A DNA stretch of 18,299 nt, taken from Alphaproteobacteria bacterium. Its GTDB lineage: Bacteria; Pseudomonadota; Alphaproteobacteria; UBA828. Location: positions 1-18,299 of the forward strand of contig JAJDVB010000184.1 of NCBI GenBank assembly GCA_022826345.1, in the 5' to 3' direction. Below, piece after piece: positions 1-12,500 of the stretch. Within the stretch, counting starts at the first letter, position 1; each line of letters begins with the position of its first letter. The notes beneath the pieces were generated by a model. The model worked only from the letters and a program-made list of their open reading frames with translations. It was not told where the DNA came from and did no database searches. The translations under genes were made by a program, and so were the position numbers.

Positions 1-262
1 CCATGAGGTCGTTCCGCGCATAGCGGACATGGTCCTCCGGCTGATTCTCGTCCCACTGCATGCCCATGTAGCAGTTGATCGCATAGAGGCCCTGGGCCAC
101 GGCGCCGCTGCGCTCGATGTTCGCCTTCTCGACACAGACCACCTTCAGGTCACGCCCCCAATAGCCGGCCTCGTAGGTCGCCCCGCAGCCAGCCATGCCG
201 CCGCCGACGACCAGGATGTCCGCATCCACGAACACCGTTTTCCGGCGCGAGAACAGAGCCAC
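1..262 (-). CDS. aprA: Adenylylsulfate (APS) reductase alpha subunit, N-terminal part (runs off the left edge)
   Basis: FAD-carrying catalytic subunit of dissimilatory APS reductase, which interconverts APS and sulfite plus AMP in the cytoplasm; in sulfur oxidisers it runs in the sulfite-to-APS direction. Only the first 87 codons are visible. They show VDADILVVGGGMAGCGATYE (about residues 12-31), the dinucleotide-binding loop of the FAD domain, followed by VVCVEKANIERSGAVAQGL and the AINCYMGMQWDEN stretch characteristic of AprA rather than of succinate dehydrogenase or fumarate reductase. The start is GTG at 262, whose G is the last base of the aprB stop codon (TAGTG), so the two genes are translationally coupled. 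The rest of the gene lies outside the window, so its intactness cannot be judged. Identification is firm because the sequence match and the aprM-aprB context agree. Confidence 0.93.
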   Translation of the reverse strand, partial: MALFSRRKTVFVDADILVVGGGMAGCGATYEAGYWGRDLKVVCVEKANIERSGAVAQGLYAINCYMGMQWDENQPEDHVRYARNDLM

Positions 263-723
263 TAGAGGACTCTCTGCTTGAAGCGATCCGGCGGCATTGC
301 GGGCAGCGCGTCGATGTTGAGCGCGTCCGGCTCGTGCGCGAGCTCCTGGGACTTCATCGCGTCCGCGCCGGGTGCCGCGTAGTCGGACGGCGGGGGGATC
401 GACCCCCAGGGCGTGGTCCGGATCGGGGAGACGAAATCCTTCTCCGTGCCGTCCCGGAACTTGATCTTCCAGGAGATGGTGCCCTTCTCCTCCTCCCGGA
501 GCGCGCGGACGCTGTGGCCCATGGGGGCGAAGTCGGCGTAGCCGCGGCAGTCGATGGCATGCTGCGGGCATGCCTTGACGCACGAGTAGCACTCCCAGCA
601 CATGTTGGGCTCGATGTTGTAGGCGCGCCGGTAGGTCTTATCGATATGCATGATGTCGGACGGGCAGATGTCGACGCAGTAGCCGCAGCCGTCGCACCGG
701 GTCATGTAGACGAAGGTCGGCAT
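262..723 (-). CDS. aprB: APS reductase beta subunit, two [4Fe-4S] ferredoxin-type
   Basis: Electron-transfer subunit of APS reductase, 153 aa, the usual length for AprB. Two four-cysteine clusters are visible: C10, C13, C16, C20 in CDGCGYCVDICP and C42, C45, C48, C52 in CWECYSCVKACP, so two [4Fe-4S] centres are expected. The C-terminal part (residues about 60-153) is the AprB tail that wraps around AprA in known structures, including the stretch KFRDGTEKDFVSPIRTTPWG. The ATG at 723 has a purine-rich AGAGGAG about 13 nt upstream, a rather long spacing; no better start is apparent. The stop codon overlaps the aprA GTG start by 1 nt, and aprM ends 39 bp upstream on the same strand, giving the order aprM-aprB-aprA. 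Electrons from FAD in AprA would pass through these clusters to the AprM membrane anchor. Confidence 0.95.
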   Translation of the reverse strand: MPTFVYMTRCDGCGYCVDICPSDIMHIDKTYRRAYNIEPNMCWECYSCVKACPQHAIDCRGYADFAPMGHSVRALREEEKGTISWKIKFRDGTEKDFVSPIRTTPWGSIPPPSDYAAPGADAMKSQELAHEPDALNIDALPAMPPDRFKQRVL

Positions 724-762
724 GGGGTTCGGTACTCTCCTCTATCGAAGACCGATGGCCGT

Positions 763-1539
763 TCAGTAGTGGCGGGGCCGCTCGCGGGCAATCCCCAGGG
801 TTTCGGGCTCGTCGGCGGGGGCCGGCAGGTTGCTCCTCGAACCGGCCGCCTCGGAGACCCTCTTCTCGAAGGCCGCTGCTGGCTTGAAGAACATGTGCGA
901 GAATTTGGACCACGGAACGGAGCCGAACAGCACCGTCGTGGCGATGAGGTAAAGGACGAGGACGATGTACGTTCCCCAGCTATCGACCGATTGCAGCGCG
1001 GCCCAGATCAGCCCCAGCGACGTGGTGGCGAGAAGCGAGAGGATGAACAGGTCGGCGCGCATGATCCGGAACGGCGTATGGCCCTCGGCTGACACATCCA
1101 CTCGGATGAAGAACCAGAACCAGTAACCGCCGAGGCAGACCAGCAGGGCGCCTGCGATCCAGAGCTGAGGCAGGACGGCGGGGGTCGCCGCGGCGGGGCA
1201 GAACACCATGACCACGGTGGTCACGACGTAGAGCAGGAAGCCGTACATCGTCAGCAGGTGGGCGACCCGGCGGCGGCCTAAGCCAAACTCTGCGGAGGTC
1301 AGGACCTCCACCAAAGCGGTCTGGATCGCCAGCGACAGCATTTTCCCGCCGCCAACCCTTTGCGTGCCTTTGTCCCGTGAGTTCCGCCAACTGTCGAAGA
1401 AGTAGGCGGCGCTCCCCTTGTGCCAGACGTCGAACAGGGTGCCGCTCACGACCAGCGCGATCATGACGCCGACGTAGGCCTGAATCGCGGAGGACGGTAT
1501 GGACTCCGAAAGCACGGCAAAGGGATTGCTGGTGAACAC
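763..1539 (-). CDS. aprM: APS reductase membrane anchor AprM
   Basis: Predicted integral membrane protein of 258 aa that links APS reductase to the quinone pool, as known for AprM of purple sulfur bacteria. Five hydrophobic segments can be seen at about residues 20-36, 93-113, 127-146, 164-182 and 189-206. Histidines H94, H154 and H215 lie at membrane edges and are possible haem ligands. The motif WSKFSHMFFKP (about 210-220) resembles the cytoplasmic end of NarI/DsrM-like cytochrome b subunits. The start is GTG at 1539 (VFTSNPF reading MFTSNPF), preceded by GGGGGA at 6-nt spacing; no ATG gives a better fit. The charged tail after residue 220 is likely cytoplasmic. Its presence, instead of qmoABC genes, places this locus with the AprM-type sulfur oxidisers. 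Haem content is inference. Confidence 0.85.
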   Translation of the reverse strand: MFTSNPFAVLSESIPSSAIQAYVGVMIALVVSGTLFDVWHKGSAAYFFDSWRNSRDKGTQRVGGGKMLSLAIQTALVEVLTSAEFGLGRRRVAHLLTMYGFLLYVVTTVVMVFCPAAATPAVLPQLWIAGALLVCLGGYWFWFFIRVDVSAEGHTPFRIMRADLFILSLLATTSLGLIWAALQSVDSWGTYIVLVLYLIATTVLFGSVPWSKFSHMFFKPAAAFEKRVSEAAGSRSNLPAPADEPETLGIARERPRHY

Positions 1540-1606
1540 GTTATTCCCCCGGTCGGCCCGTTCCGTTCAACGCCGGGCGCGACTGTATCGATTCATCGGG
1601 TGGAAG

Positions 1607-1637
1607 GGTAACATATATCCTATGTAACCGGTTACAA
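1607..1637 (-). promoter_or_regulatory. Palindromic operator and possible promoter upstream of aprM
   Basis: TGTAACCGGTTACA at 1623-1636 is a perfect 14-bp palindrome, 84 bp upstream of the aprM start. A related imperfect inverted repeat lies beside it: GGTAACATA at 1607-1615 against TATGTAACC at 1621-1629, 8 of 9 positions pairing. The pentamer GTAAC thus occurs three times (1608, 1624, and inverted at 1631). On the minus strand TTGTAA (1637-1632) and TATGTT (1615-1610) form a possible -35/-10 pair with 16-bp spacing, and the palindrome covers the -35. An even palindrome centred on CG is the architecture common to LacI-family operators. The palindrome is seen directly; the promoter and the regulator family are inference. 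Confidence 0.5.
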
Positions 1638-1652
1638 AGGCCGGTACGCCGG

Positions 1653-3059
1653 TCAGCCATTCGCGTCCAGCGCCGGCACGGGCAAGCCGCTCGGCACGCT
1701 CTTGGGGACGATCAGGGCCCGGCTCTCGGCCTGGGCGTCCTCCAGGCTGTGGAGGAAGGCGAGGAGGCTCGCGCGCTCGTCCTCGCTCAGCGCGATACCG
1801 CGCCTGAGCATGGGCGAGAAACTCTCGCGCCGCAGCGCGTCGGCCTCGGACTCGTTCGGTGAGGCGGCGGGCGGGGCGAGGTGGAGGGCGATGGCGTCGG
1901 CCAGGCTTTCCACGGCCCCGCTGTGGAAATAGGGCGCGGTGAGCGTGACGTTGCGGAGCGGCGGCGTGCGGAACTCGTAGAGGTCGCGGGGGATCCGCGT
2001 CGCCTCGTAGCGGCCGCGGTCGTCGCCGGTCTCGTCGATGCCGGGGCCGATCTGGGGCACGGCGAGGGAGTGGAACTGGAAATCGCTCAAGAGCGGGCCG
2101 CTGTGGCAGGCGACGCAGCGGCCCTTGCCGTAGAAGAGCAGCGCGCCCCGCTTCGCCGCCGTGTCGATGGCGCCCTTCTCGCCGGCGAGATAGCGGTCCC
2201 ACGGCGTCGCGCGCGTGACGAAGGCAAGTTCCTGGAAGCGGCCGACGGCGTTGGCGAGGTCGCCGATGGTGACGGCACCGAGCAGGGTTTCGGGAAAGGC
2301 CTGGGCGATGAGCCGGCGGTAGGCGATCTGCCAGTCGGCGAGCGGCGTGCCGGCCTGGCCGAGCAGCCGGCGCATGAGCGCGTCGTGGACGGCGACGAAG
2401 CGCTGCGGCTCGAACTCGTCGAAGCCCGCCGCCGCCTGGGCGATCTCGTTGGGCTTGTCGCCGTGATCGCCGGGGAGATCGGGCGCCGAGCGGTCGTGCG
2501 GGAGGCCGAGCATCTCCTCCTCGCCGGCGAACGGGAACAGCGCCTGCGCGGCCAGCACGCTCTCGATCCCGTCCGGCAGGTAATCCATCATCGGGGTCTG
2601 GAAGCGGCTCACCGGCGCCTCGATCTCGCTCACCCGCCCGTCCCAGAACATGTTGCGCACGCTGGGGTGGCCGCGATTCCAGATATCCATCGTGTTGCGC
2701 GGGTGCACCCGCTCGGTATCGAGCGCGCGGCGCTCCTCCGCGAGGCCCGTGGCGCGCACGCCGAGTGACAGTGCCACGCCGTCGGACGTGCCGCGGCCCG
2801 GCAGATGGCAGGTGGCGCAGGCCACGTCCCGCGTGCCGCTGAGGATGGGGTCGAAGAAGAGCATCTGGCCGAGCCGAAACTTGGGCGAGATGATCAGCGG
2901 CGGCGCCTCCAGGGGCTCGAGCCCGCGCGCGGTGATGACACGGTCTAGCGCCGCGTCGAGGTCGTCGTCGGCCGCCAGCGCCGGTGTTGCCAGCGCGCCG
3001 GCGAGGCAGAGCCACAGACAGAAGCAAAGCAGCGCTGTTGCAGGCCGAAGCGGCCGCAT
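1653..3059 (-). CDS. Exported di-haem cytochrome c peroxidase / MauG-family protein
   Basis: Periplasmic di-haem c protein of the bacterial cytochrome c peroxidase/MauG superfamily, 468 aa. A signal peptide spans about residues 1-30 with an AxA-type site (ALA-AD). Haem-binding motifs are CATCH (81-85) and CVACH (315-319). FWDGR (138-142) after the first haem and FRTPPLRNVTLTAPYFHSG (363-381) after the second are family signatures. The two haem motifs are about 234 residues apart, whereas typical peroxidases of about 330 aa have them roughly 145 apart, so some 90 extra residues lie in about 150-240. The protein may reduce hydrogen peroxide or, like MauG, oxidise a partner; the sequence does not decide. 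The ATG at 3059 has GAGAG at about 9-nt spacing. It lies upstream of aprM on the same strand with a 113-bp gap holding a candidate promoter, so it is probably a separate unit. Confidence 0.88.
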   Translation of the reverse strand: MRPLRPATALLCFCLWLCLAGALATPALAADDDLDAALDRVITARGLEPLEAPPLIISPKFRLGQMLFFDPILSGTRDVACATCHLPGRGTSDGVALSLGVRATGLAEERRALDTERVHPRNTMDIWNRGHPSVRNMFWDGRVSEIEAPVSRFQTPMMDYLPDGIESVLAAQALFPFAGEEEMLGLPHDRSAPDLPGDHGDKPNEIAQAAAGFDEFEPQRFVAVHDALMRRLLGQAGTPLADWQIAYRRLIAQAFPETLLGAVTIGDLANAVGRFQELAFVTRATPWDRYLAGEKGAIDTAAKRGALLFYGKGRCVACHSGPLLSDFQFHSLAVPQIGPGIDETGDDRGRYEATRIPRDLYEFRTPPLRNVTLTAPYFHSGAVESLADAIALHLAPPAASPNESEADALRRESFSPMLRRGIALSEDERASLLAFLHSLEDAQAESRALIVPKSVPSGLPVPALDANG

Positions 3060-3101
3060 GACGGCAGTCTCTCAACCCGTTCGATCTAGCGGCAGAGCTT
3101 A

Positions 3102-3147
3102 GCCCGGATTTCCGGGCACGGTCATGGTCCGCGTCGCGCGGGACGCG
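3102..3147. other. Two GC-rich hairpins between the aminotransferase and peroxidase genes
   Basis: GCCCGG (3102-3107) and CCGGGC (3112-3117) form a 6-bp stem around ATTT, extendable to 7 bp. CGCGTC (3130-3135) and GACGCG (3142-3147) form a second 6-bp stem. They lie in the 112-bp gap after the aminotransferase stop at 3172 and before the peroxidase start at 3059, where an operon terminator would be expected. Neither is followed by a T-run on the minus strand, so an intrinsic terminator is not shown; they could slow the polymerase or stabilise the 3' end. Confidence 0.3.
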
Positions 3148-3171
3148 CGCTGTGCTTTCCGACCGCGCGGA

Positions 3172-4563
3172 CTATTGGGCGGCGACGCCTCCCATGGCGA
3201 GCGAGCTGGAGGCGCGGAAATCCACGTCCTTCGGGTGGCCGTCGAGGGCGAGGCGAACGGCACGGTCGAGGCGCTCGGTGAAGGCCTCGATCTCCGCCTC
3301 GGTCACGGTGAGCGGCGGGCAGATGCGCAGGAAATTCTTCACGCAGATTACGATCACGCCACCGAGGGCTGCGTTGAGGCGGATGCGCTCGGCCATGGCG
3401 GGGTCAGGCGTGCGCGTCTCCTTGTCGCTCACGATGTCGAGCATCTGGTAGAGCCCCTGGCCGCGCACGTCGCCGATCACCGCGTGGGCGTCGCGTAAGC
3501 GCTCCAGCGCGGTGCGCAGCACCTGGCCCATGGCGGCGGCGCGCTCGTCCAGCTTGTCGCGCAGCACGATCTCCAGCTGCTTGTCGGCGACCGCCGCCGG
3601 CAGCGGATCGCCGGAATAGGTGCCGGCCCAGGGGAGCCCCGCCTTGCCCCGCGCCTGCTCCGCGATCTCGCGCGTGGTCACCGCGCCGCAGATCGCGAGA
3701 CCCGCGCTCATGCCTTTGGCGAAGGTGACGATGTCGGGGGTCACGTCGTAGTGCTGGAAGCCCCAGAGCTTGCCCGTGCGCGCGGGCGCGAGTTGCGCCT
3801 CGTCCAGCACCAGCAGCGCACCCTCGGCCTCGGCGAGCTGCTTGAGCCGGGGCAGCCATTCCGGCGGCGGCACCACCATGCCGCCCGCGACCAGCATGGT
3901 CTCGGCGAGCACGCAGGCTATGTCGCCCGAGGTCACGTGGTCGATCAACTCGCGCGATTGCGTGAGGCAGGCCACGTCGCAGGCGGGGTATTCGAGGTTG
4001 ATCGGGCAGCGGTAGCAGAAGGGCGCGTAGATCGCGGGCGCGTTGGCGGGCGCCAGCAGGGGCCCCAGATGGCGCCGCCGGGCGCCGCCGATGGTGGTTA
4101 CGGATTCCACCGCAAGGCTGCCGCCGTGAAGGCCCCGGATCACCGAAAGGATATCGTGCTTGCCGGTGACCGCGAGCGCCATGCGCATGGCGACCTCGTT
4201 CGCCTCCGAGCCCGTGACCGCGAAGTTCACCACCTCCAGCCCGTCGGGCAGAGTGCTCGCGATGCGCTCGGCGAAGCGCACGAGATGGGGGTTCGAGTAC
4301 CACGAGTTCTCGTGCCAGAGCTTGCCGGCCTCGGCGCGCATGACCTCCACCAGCTCGGGGTGGCAGTGGCCCAGCACGTTGCACATCATGCCGGCGGTCA
4401 GGTCGTAGTAGCGCTTGCCGTCGACGTCGTAGAGCCAGATGCCTTCGCCGCGCTCGAACTGGATCGCCGGCTGGTAGCGCCAGCCGAAGACGCGCGCGGC
4501 GTCCCGCGCCATCAGGTCGGCGTGGGCGTTGGAGGGGGCGTGGGAGGGCAGGGCGTCAGCCAT
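3172..4563 (-). CDS. PLP-dependent class III aminotransferase, dialkylglycine decarboxylase-like
   Basis: Fold-type I PLP enzyme of 463 aa. The Schiff-base lysine is K283 in TFAKGMSAG, the aspartate contacting the pyridine nitrogen is D254 in LVLDEAQ, and phosphate contacts are expected from TGSEAN (117-122). Stretches such as GVTPDI-like VTPDI, GDPLPAAV, IGDVRGQGL and ICPPLTVTEAEIE match 2,2-dialkylglycine decarboxylase as I recall it. However, the position of that enzyme's Gln52 is Met59 here and its Trp138 is Leu145, so decarboxylation is doubtful. A C-x2-C-x8-C-x3-C cluster (C183, C186, C195, C199) occurs, as in a subgroup of class III aminotransferases. The substrate is unknown; a GABA- or beta-amino-acid-type amine donor is equally possible. 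The ATG at 4563 overlaps the upstream HyuB-type gene by 8 nt and has no clear ribosome site of its own, pointing to translational coupling. Confidence 0.85.
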   Translation of the reverse strand: MADALPSHAPSNAHADLMARDAARVFGWRYQPAIQFERGEGIWLYDVDGKRYYDLTAGMMCNVLGHCHPELVEVMRAEAGKLWHENSWYSNPHLVRFAERIASTLPDGLEVVNFAVTGSEANEVAMRMALAVTGKHDILSVIRGLHGGSLAVESVTTIGGARRRHLGPLLAPANAPAIYAPFCYRCPINLEYPACDVACLTQSRELIDHVTSGDIACVLAETMLVAGGMVVPPPEWLPRLKQLAEAEGALLVLDEAQLAPARTGKLWGFQHYDVTPDIVTFAKGMSAGLAICGAVTTREIAEQARGKAGLPWAGTYSGDPLPAAVADKQLEIVLRDKLDERAAAMGQVLRTALERLRDAHAVIGDVRGQGLYQMLDIVSDKETRTPDPAMAERIRLNAALGGVIVICVKNFLRICPPLTVTEAEIEAFTERLDRAVRLALDGHPKDVDFRASSSLAMGGVAAQ

Positions 4564-6895
4564 CGCGTGTGGCCGGGAGCGCGATAGATAGATCCCGCAG
4601 GATCGGATCGGCGGCGACGGCGATCTCGTTCTCGATCTGCGCGCCGCAGCCAGGGCAGCAGAACAGCCGGAACTCCACAGGGTCGTCCACGAAGAGGGAA
4701 GGATCGCCGATCAGGGGGTTGGAGTCCGATACCGGGCGCACGTCCTGCAGGCAGGCATCCTTGTAGTTGGCATCGAGCGGGCCGAGGGAGGCCCCGCAGT
4801 CGCCGCAGGCCCAGTAGGCACCGGCTGCGTCCTCGCGCACGTCGAGGGAATCGGTCGCGCGCAGTCGGAGGACGCCGTCGCGCTCAGGCTGCGGCGTCGC
4901 GCCGTTGGTGAGGCGCGCGAGGCGGTCGGCCTTGATCGCGGTGCGGTTGCGTGCGGTGGCCTCGATATCGACGGTGGTCTCGTCCTCGCTCAGCACGGCG
5001 CCGAAAATCGCCCGCGCGGCGTCCGGCGTGACGTTCTGGTGCAAGAGGTCGTGCTGGATCTTCGCGGGGTCGCGCCGCATGGGATCGCCGAAGCCGCCGC
5101 CGCCGGACCAACGCACCGCGTAGACATCTGCCGGGTGCTGGTCGAAGTTCTCCTGCCGCAGCTCCAGATGCTCGGGCCGGCCCGAGACCTGCGAACAGTC
5201 GTCGACCATGCGGCTCTCGGCCATGCGCTCCAGGATGTCGCTCTCGCGGATGAACTGGTAGGCGTTGGTGGTGGACGGGAAGCCCCCCATCATGCCCGTG
5301 GAGGTCGGTGTCGCGTTGCCCGAGGACAGCGTGTCCTGGGTGATGCGCTCGGTGTTGTGGGGGATGAAGCAGGTCTCGGCCGAGAGCCCGCCGCGGTAGC
5401 GGCCGGCGCCGCCCGAATCCGGCAGCTCCTTGCGGTAGAGCACCAGCAGCGGGAAATTCTGCTCGTTGTGCTCCACGTTGGGGAGCTGGCAGATCGGCGT
5501 CCGCGCCTGGCCGCCGGTGTTGATGCCATCGGCGTGTGCGAAGGCGCCGATGGAGCCGCCGATGGGGTCGATCAGCAGGTAGCCGTAGCGCTCGCCCCAC
5601 TGGTCGATGCCGCGGAAGAGCGTCGCCGGCCACTGGCTGGTGCCGCCGATGCCCATGATGTCGCCGCGCAGCTCTTCGTCCGAGAAGAGCATCTTGGAGA
5701 TCGCGTTGTAGGCGGGGTAGAGCGATATCTCCATGGATTGGGTGGGCGCGGTCGAGACGCTGGCCGGGAAGTCGGCGCAGTTGAGGGTGCCTGCGGTCGG
5801 GTCGAAGTCGATGTGCCGGAGCGCGCCGCCCACCGCGAAATACTGGTCCCACGCTAGCAGCTCGTTGATCGCTACCATGACCGAGCCGCGCCAGCCCGAA
5901 TAGGTGGCGTTCATGGCGCCGTCCTGCGGCGCAGTGCCGTCGTTGTCGAAGATCAGCCGGTCGCCCTTCTTGGTGACCGTGATCTGGACCCGGTGGGTGC
6001 GCCGGTCCCCCGGCCGGCAGGCTTCGACGTAGGTGCGGTCGCTCCAGGCGCCGTCGGGGAGCCGCTCCAACTTGGCGAGGAAAGCGGTCTCGGCATTGTC
6101 GATGATGCGCTTCATCACGCCCTTGACCGTGCGCGGGCCGTAGCGGCGGACGAGCTGAAGCAGGCGCTCGCGCGCGCTCATGTTGCCGGCGAGCTGGGCG
6201 CGGAAATCGAGCGCCACCATCTCGGGCTTGCGCGAGGAGCGCAGGTAAAGCTCCTCGATATCGCGGCGCACCACGTCGTTCTCGACGATCTTCACCGGCG
6301 GAATCAGGATTCCTTCGTCGAAGGCGCTCTCGGCGGCGGGGCAGAAGCTCCCCGGCGTGATGCCGCCGATGTCGTACTGATGCAGGCAGTTGGTGATCCA
6401 GCAGAAGAGCTCGCCCTCCCAGAACACCGGGCAGATCACCATCACGTCCATCTGGTGCGCGGCGCCGACCCAGGGGTCGTTGGCGAGGAACATGTCGCCC
6501 TCGCGGATGCCGGGGTTGTCGCTGCGGTTCTCCAGGATCCACTTCACCTGCGTGTCGGTGACGCCCGACATGTACTGCATGTAGGGGCCGAAATAGACGA
6601 ACTCGGCGTCCTCGGTGAGGATCGAGGGGTTGAGGTCGAGCGCGTAGATGGCGACCGGGGAGCCCGAGATGCGCTGGATGGTGGCACCGTGCTCCTCGTT
6701 GATGTTCCAGAGGTTGTGGCGGATCACCTCGTAGGTGACGGGATCGATCTGGGTCTCCCAGTCCCGGTGGAGGGTGAGCTTGTCGGAGATGCTGAGCTCC
6801 CGCGGCGGCACGTAGGGCTTGGCCACGCCGTCGAAGCGGGTCTCGGTCATCTCGCTGATGCGCCGCATGGTTGCGACCTGTGGGCCGGTATTCAT
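4556..6895 (-). CDS. Acetone carboxylase alpha / hydantoinase B (HyuB) family protein with C-terminal zinc-ribbon-like domain
   Basis: Protein of 779 aa of the HyuB/acetone carboxylase alpha family, whose members carboxylate ketones or hydrolyse cyclic amides at a metal site, usually with an ATP-using HyuA-type partner. AHQMD gives H147 and D150, and H172 in CLHQYD follows exactly 25 residues after H147; this is the same HxxD plus H(+25) pattern as the manganese ligands recalled for acetone carboxylase alpha. FLANDPWVG (136-144), a family signature, and the glycine-rich RWSGGGGFGDP later in the chain also fit. The last 85 residues hold C697, C700 and C747, C750 (CGDC and CPGC), a zinc-ribbon-like module similar to the acetone carboxylase gamma subunit. 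The ATG at 6895 has GAGG at 7-nt spacing and starts 28 bp after lpd. No HyuA-type gene lies in the window, so the reaction stays unknown. It overlaps the aminotransferase downstream. Confidence 0.85.
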   Translation of the reverse strand: MNTGPQVATMRRISEMTETRFDGVAKPYVPPRELSISDKLTLHRDWETQIDPVTYEVIRHNLWNINEEHGATIQRISGSPVAIYALDLNPSILTEDAEFVYFGPYMQYMSGVTDTQVKWILENRSDNPGIREGDMFLANDPWVGAAHQMDVMVICPVFWEGELFCWITNCLHQYDIGGITPGSFCPAAESAFDEGILIPPVKIVENDVVRRDIEELYLRSSRKPEMVALDFRAQLAGNMSARERLLQLVRRYGPRTVKGVMKRIIDNAETAFLAKLERLPDGAWSDRTYVEACRPGDRRTHRVQITVTKKGDRLIFDNDGTAPQDGAMNATYSGWRGSVMVAINELLAWDQYFAVGGALRHIDFDPTAGTLNCADFPASVSTAPTQSMEISLYPAYNAISKMLFSDEELRGDIMGIGGTSQWPATLFRGIDQWGERYGYLLIDPIGGSIGAFAHADGINTGGQARTPICQLPNVEHNEQNFPLLVLYRKELPDSGGAGRYRGGLSAETCFIPHNTERITQDTLSSGNATPTSTGMMGGFPSTTNAYQFIRESDILERMAESRMVDDCSQVSGRPEHLELRQENFDQHPADVYAVRWSGGGGFGDPMRRDPAKIQHDLLHQNVTPDAARAIFGAVLSEDETTVDIEATARNRTAIKADRLARLTNGATPQPERDGVLRLRATDSLDVREDAAGAYWACGDCGASLGPLDANYKDACLQDVRPVSDSNPLIGDPSLFVDDPVEFRLFCCPGCGAQIENEIAVAADPILRDLSIALPATRDG

Positions 6896-6923
6896 GGTTC
6901 CGCCTCGTTCAGCCTCGTCCAGC

Positions 6924-8327
<1,404 letters not shown>

Positions 8328-8352
8328 GGCGGCTCCGGCTGGCCTTGCGGGA

Positions 8353-12496
<4,144 letters not shown>

Positions 12497-12500
<4 letters not shown>

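Noticed and set aside
1567..3075. A 502-codon minus-strand frame overlapping the di-haem peroxidase gene
   Set aside because: It reads as Arg/Pro-rich shadow sequence; the overlapping frame 1653-3059 has the signal peptide, both haem motifs and the family signatures.
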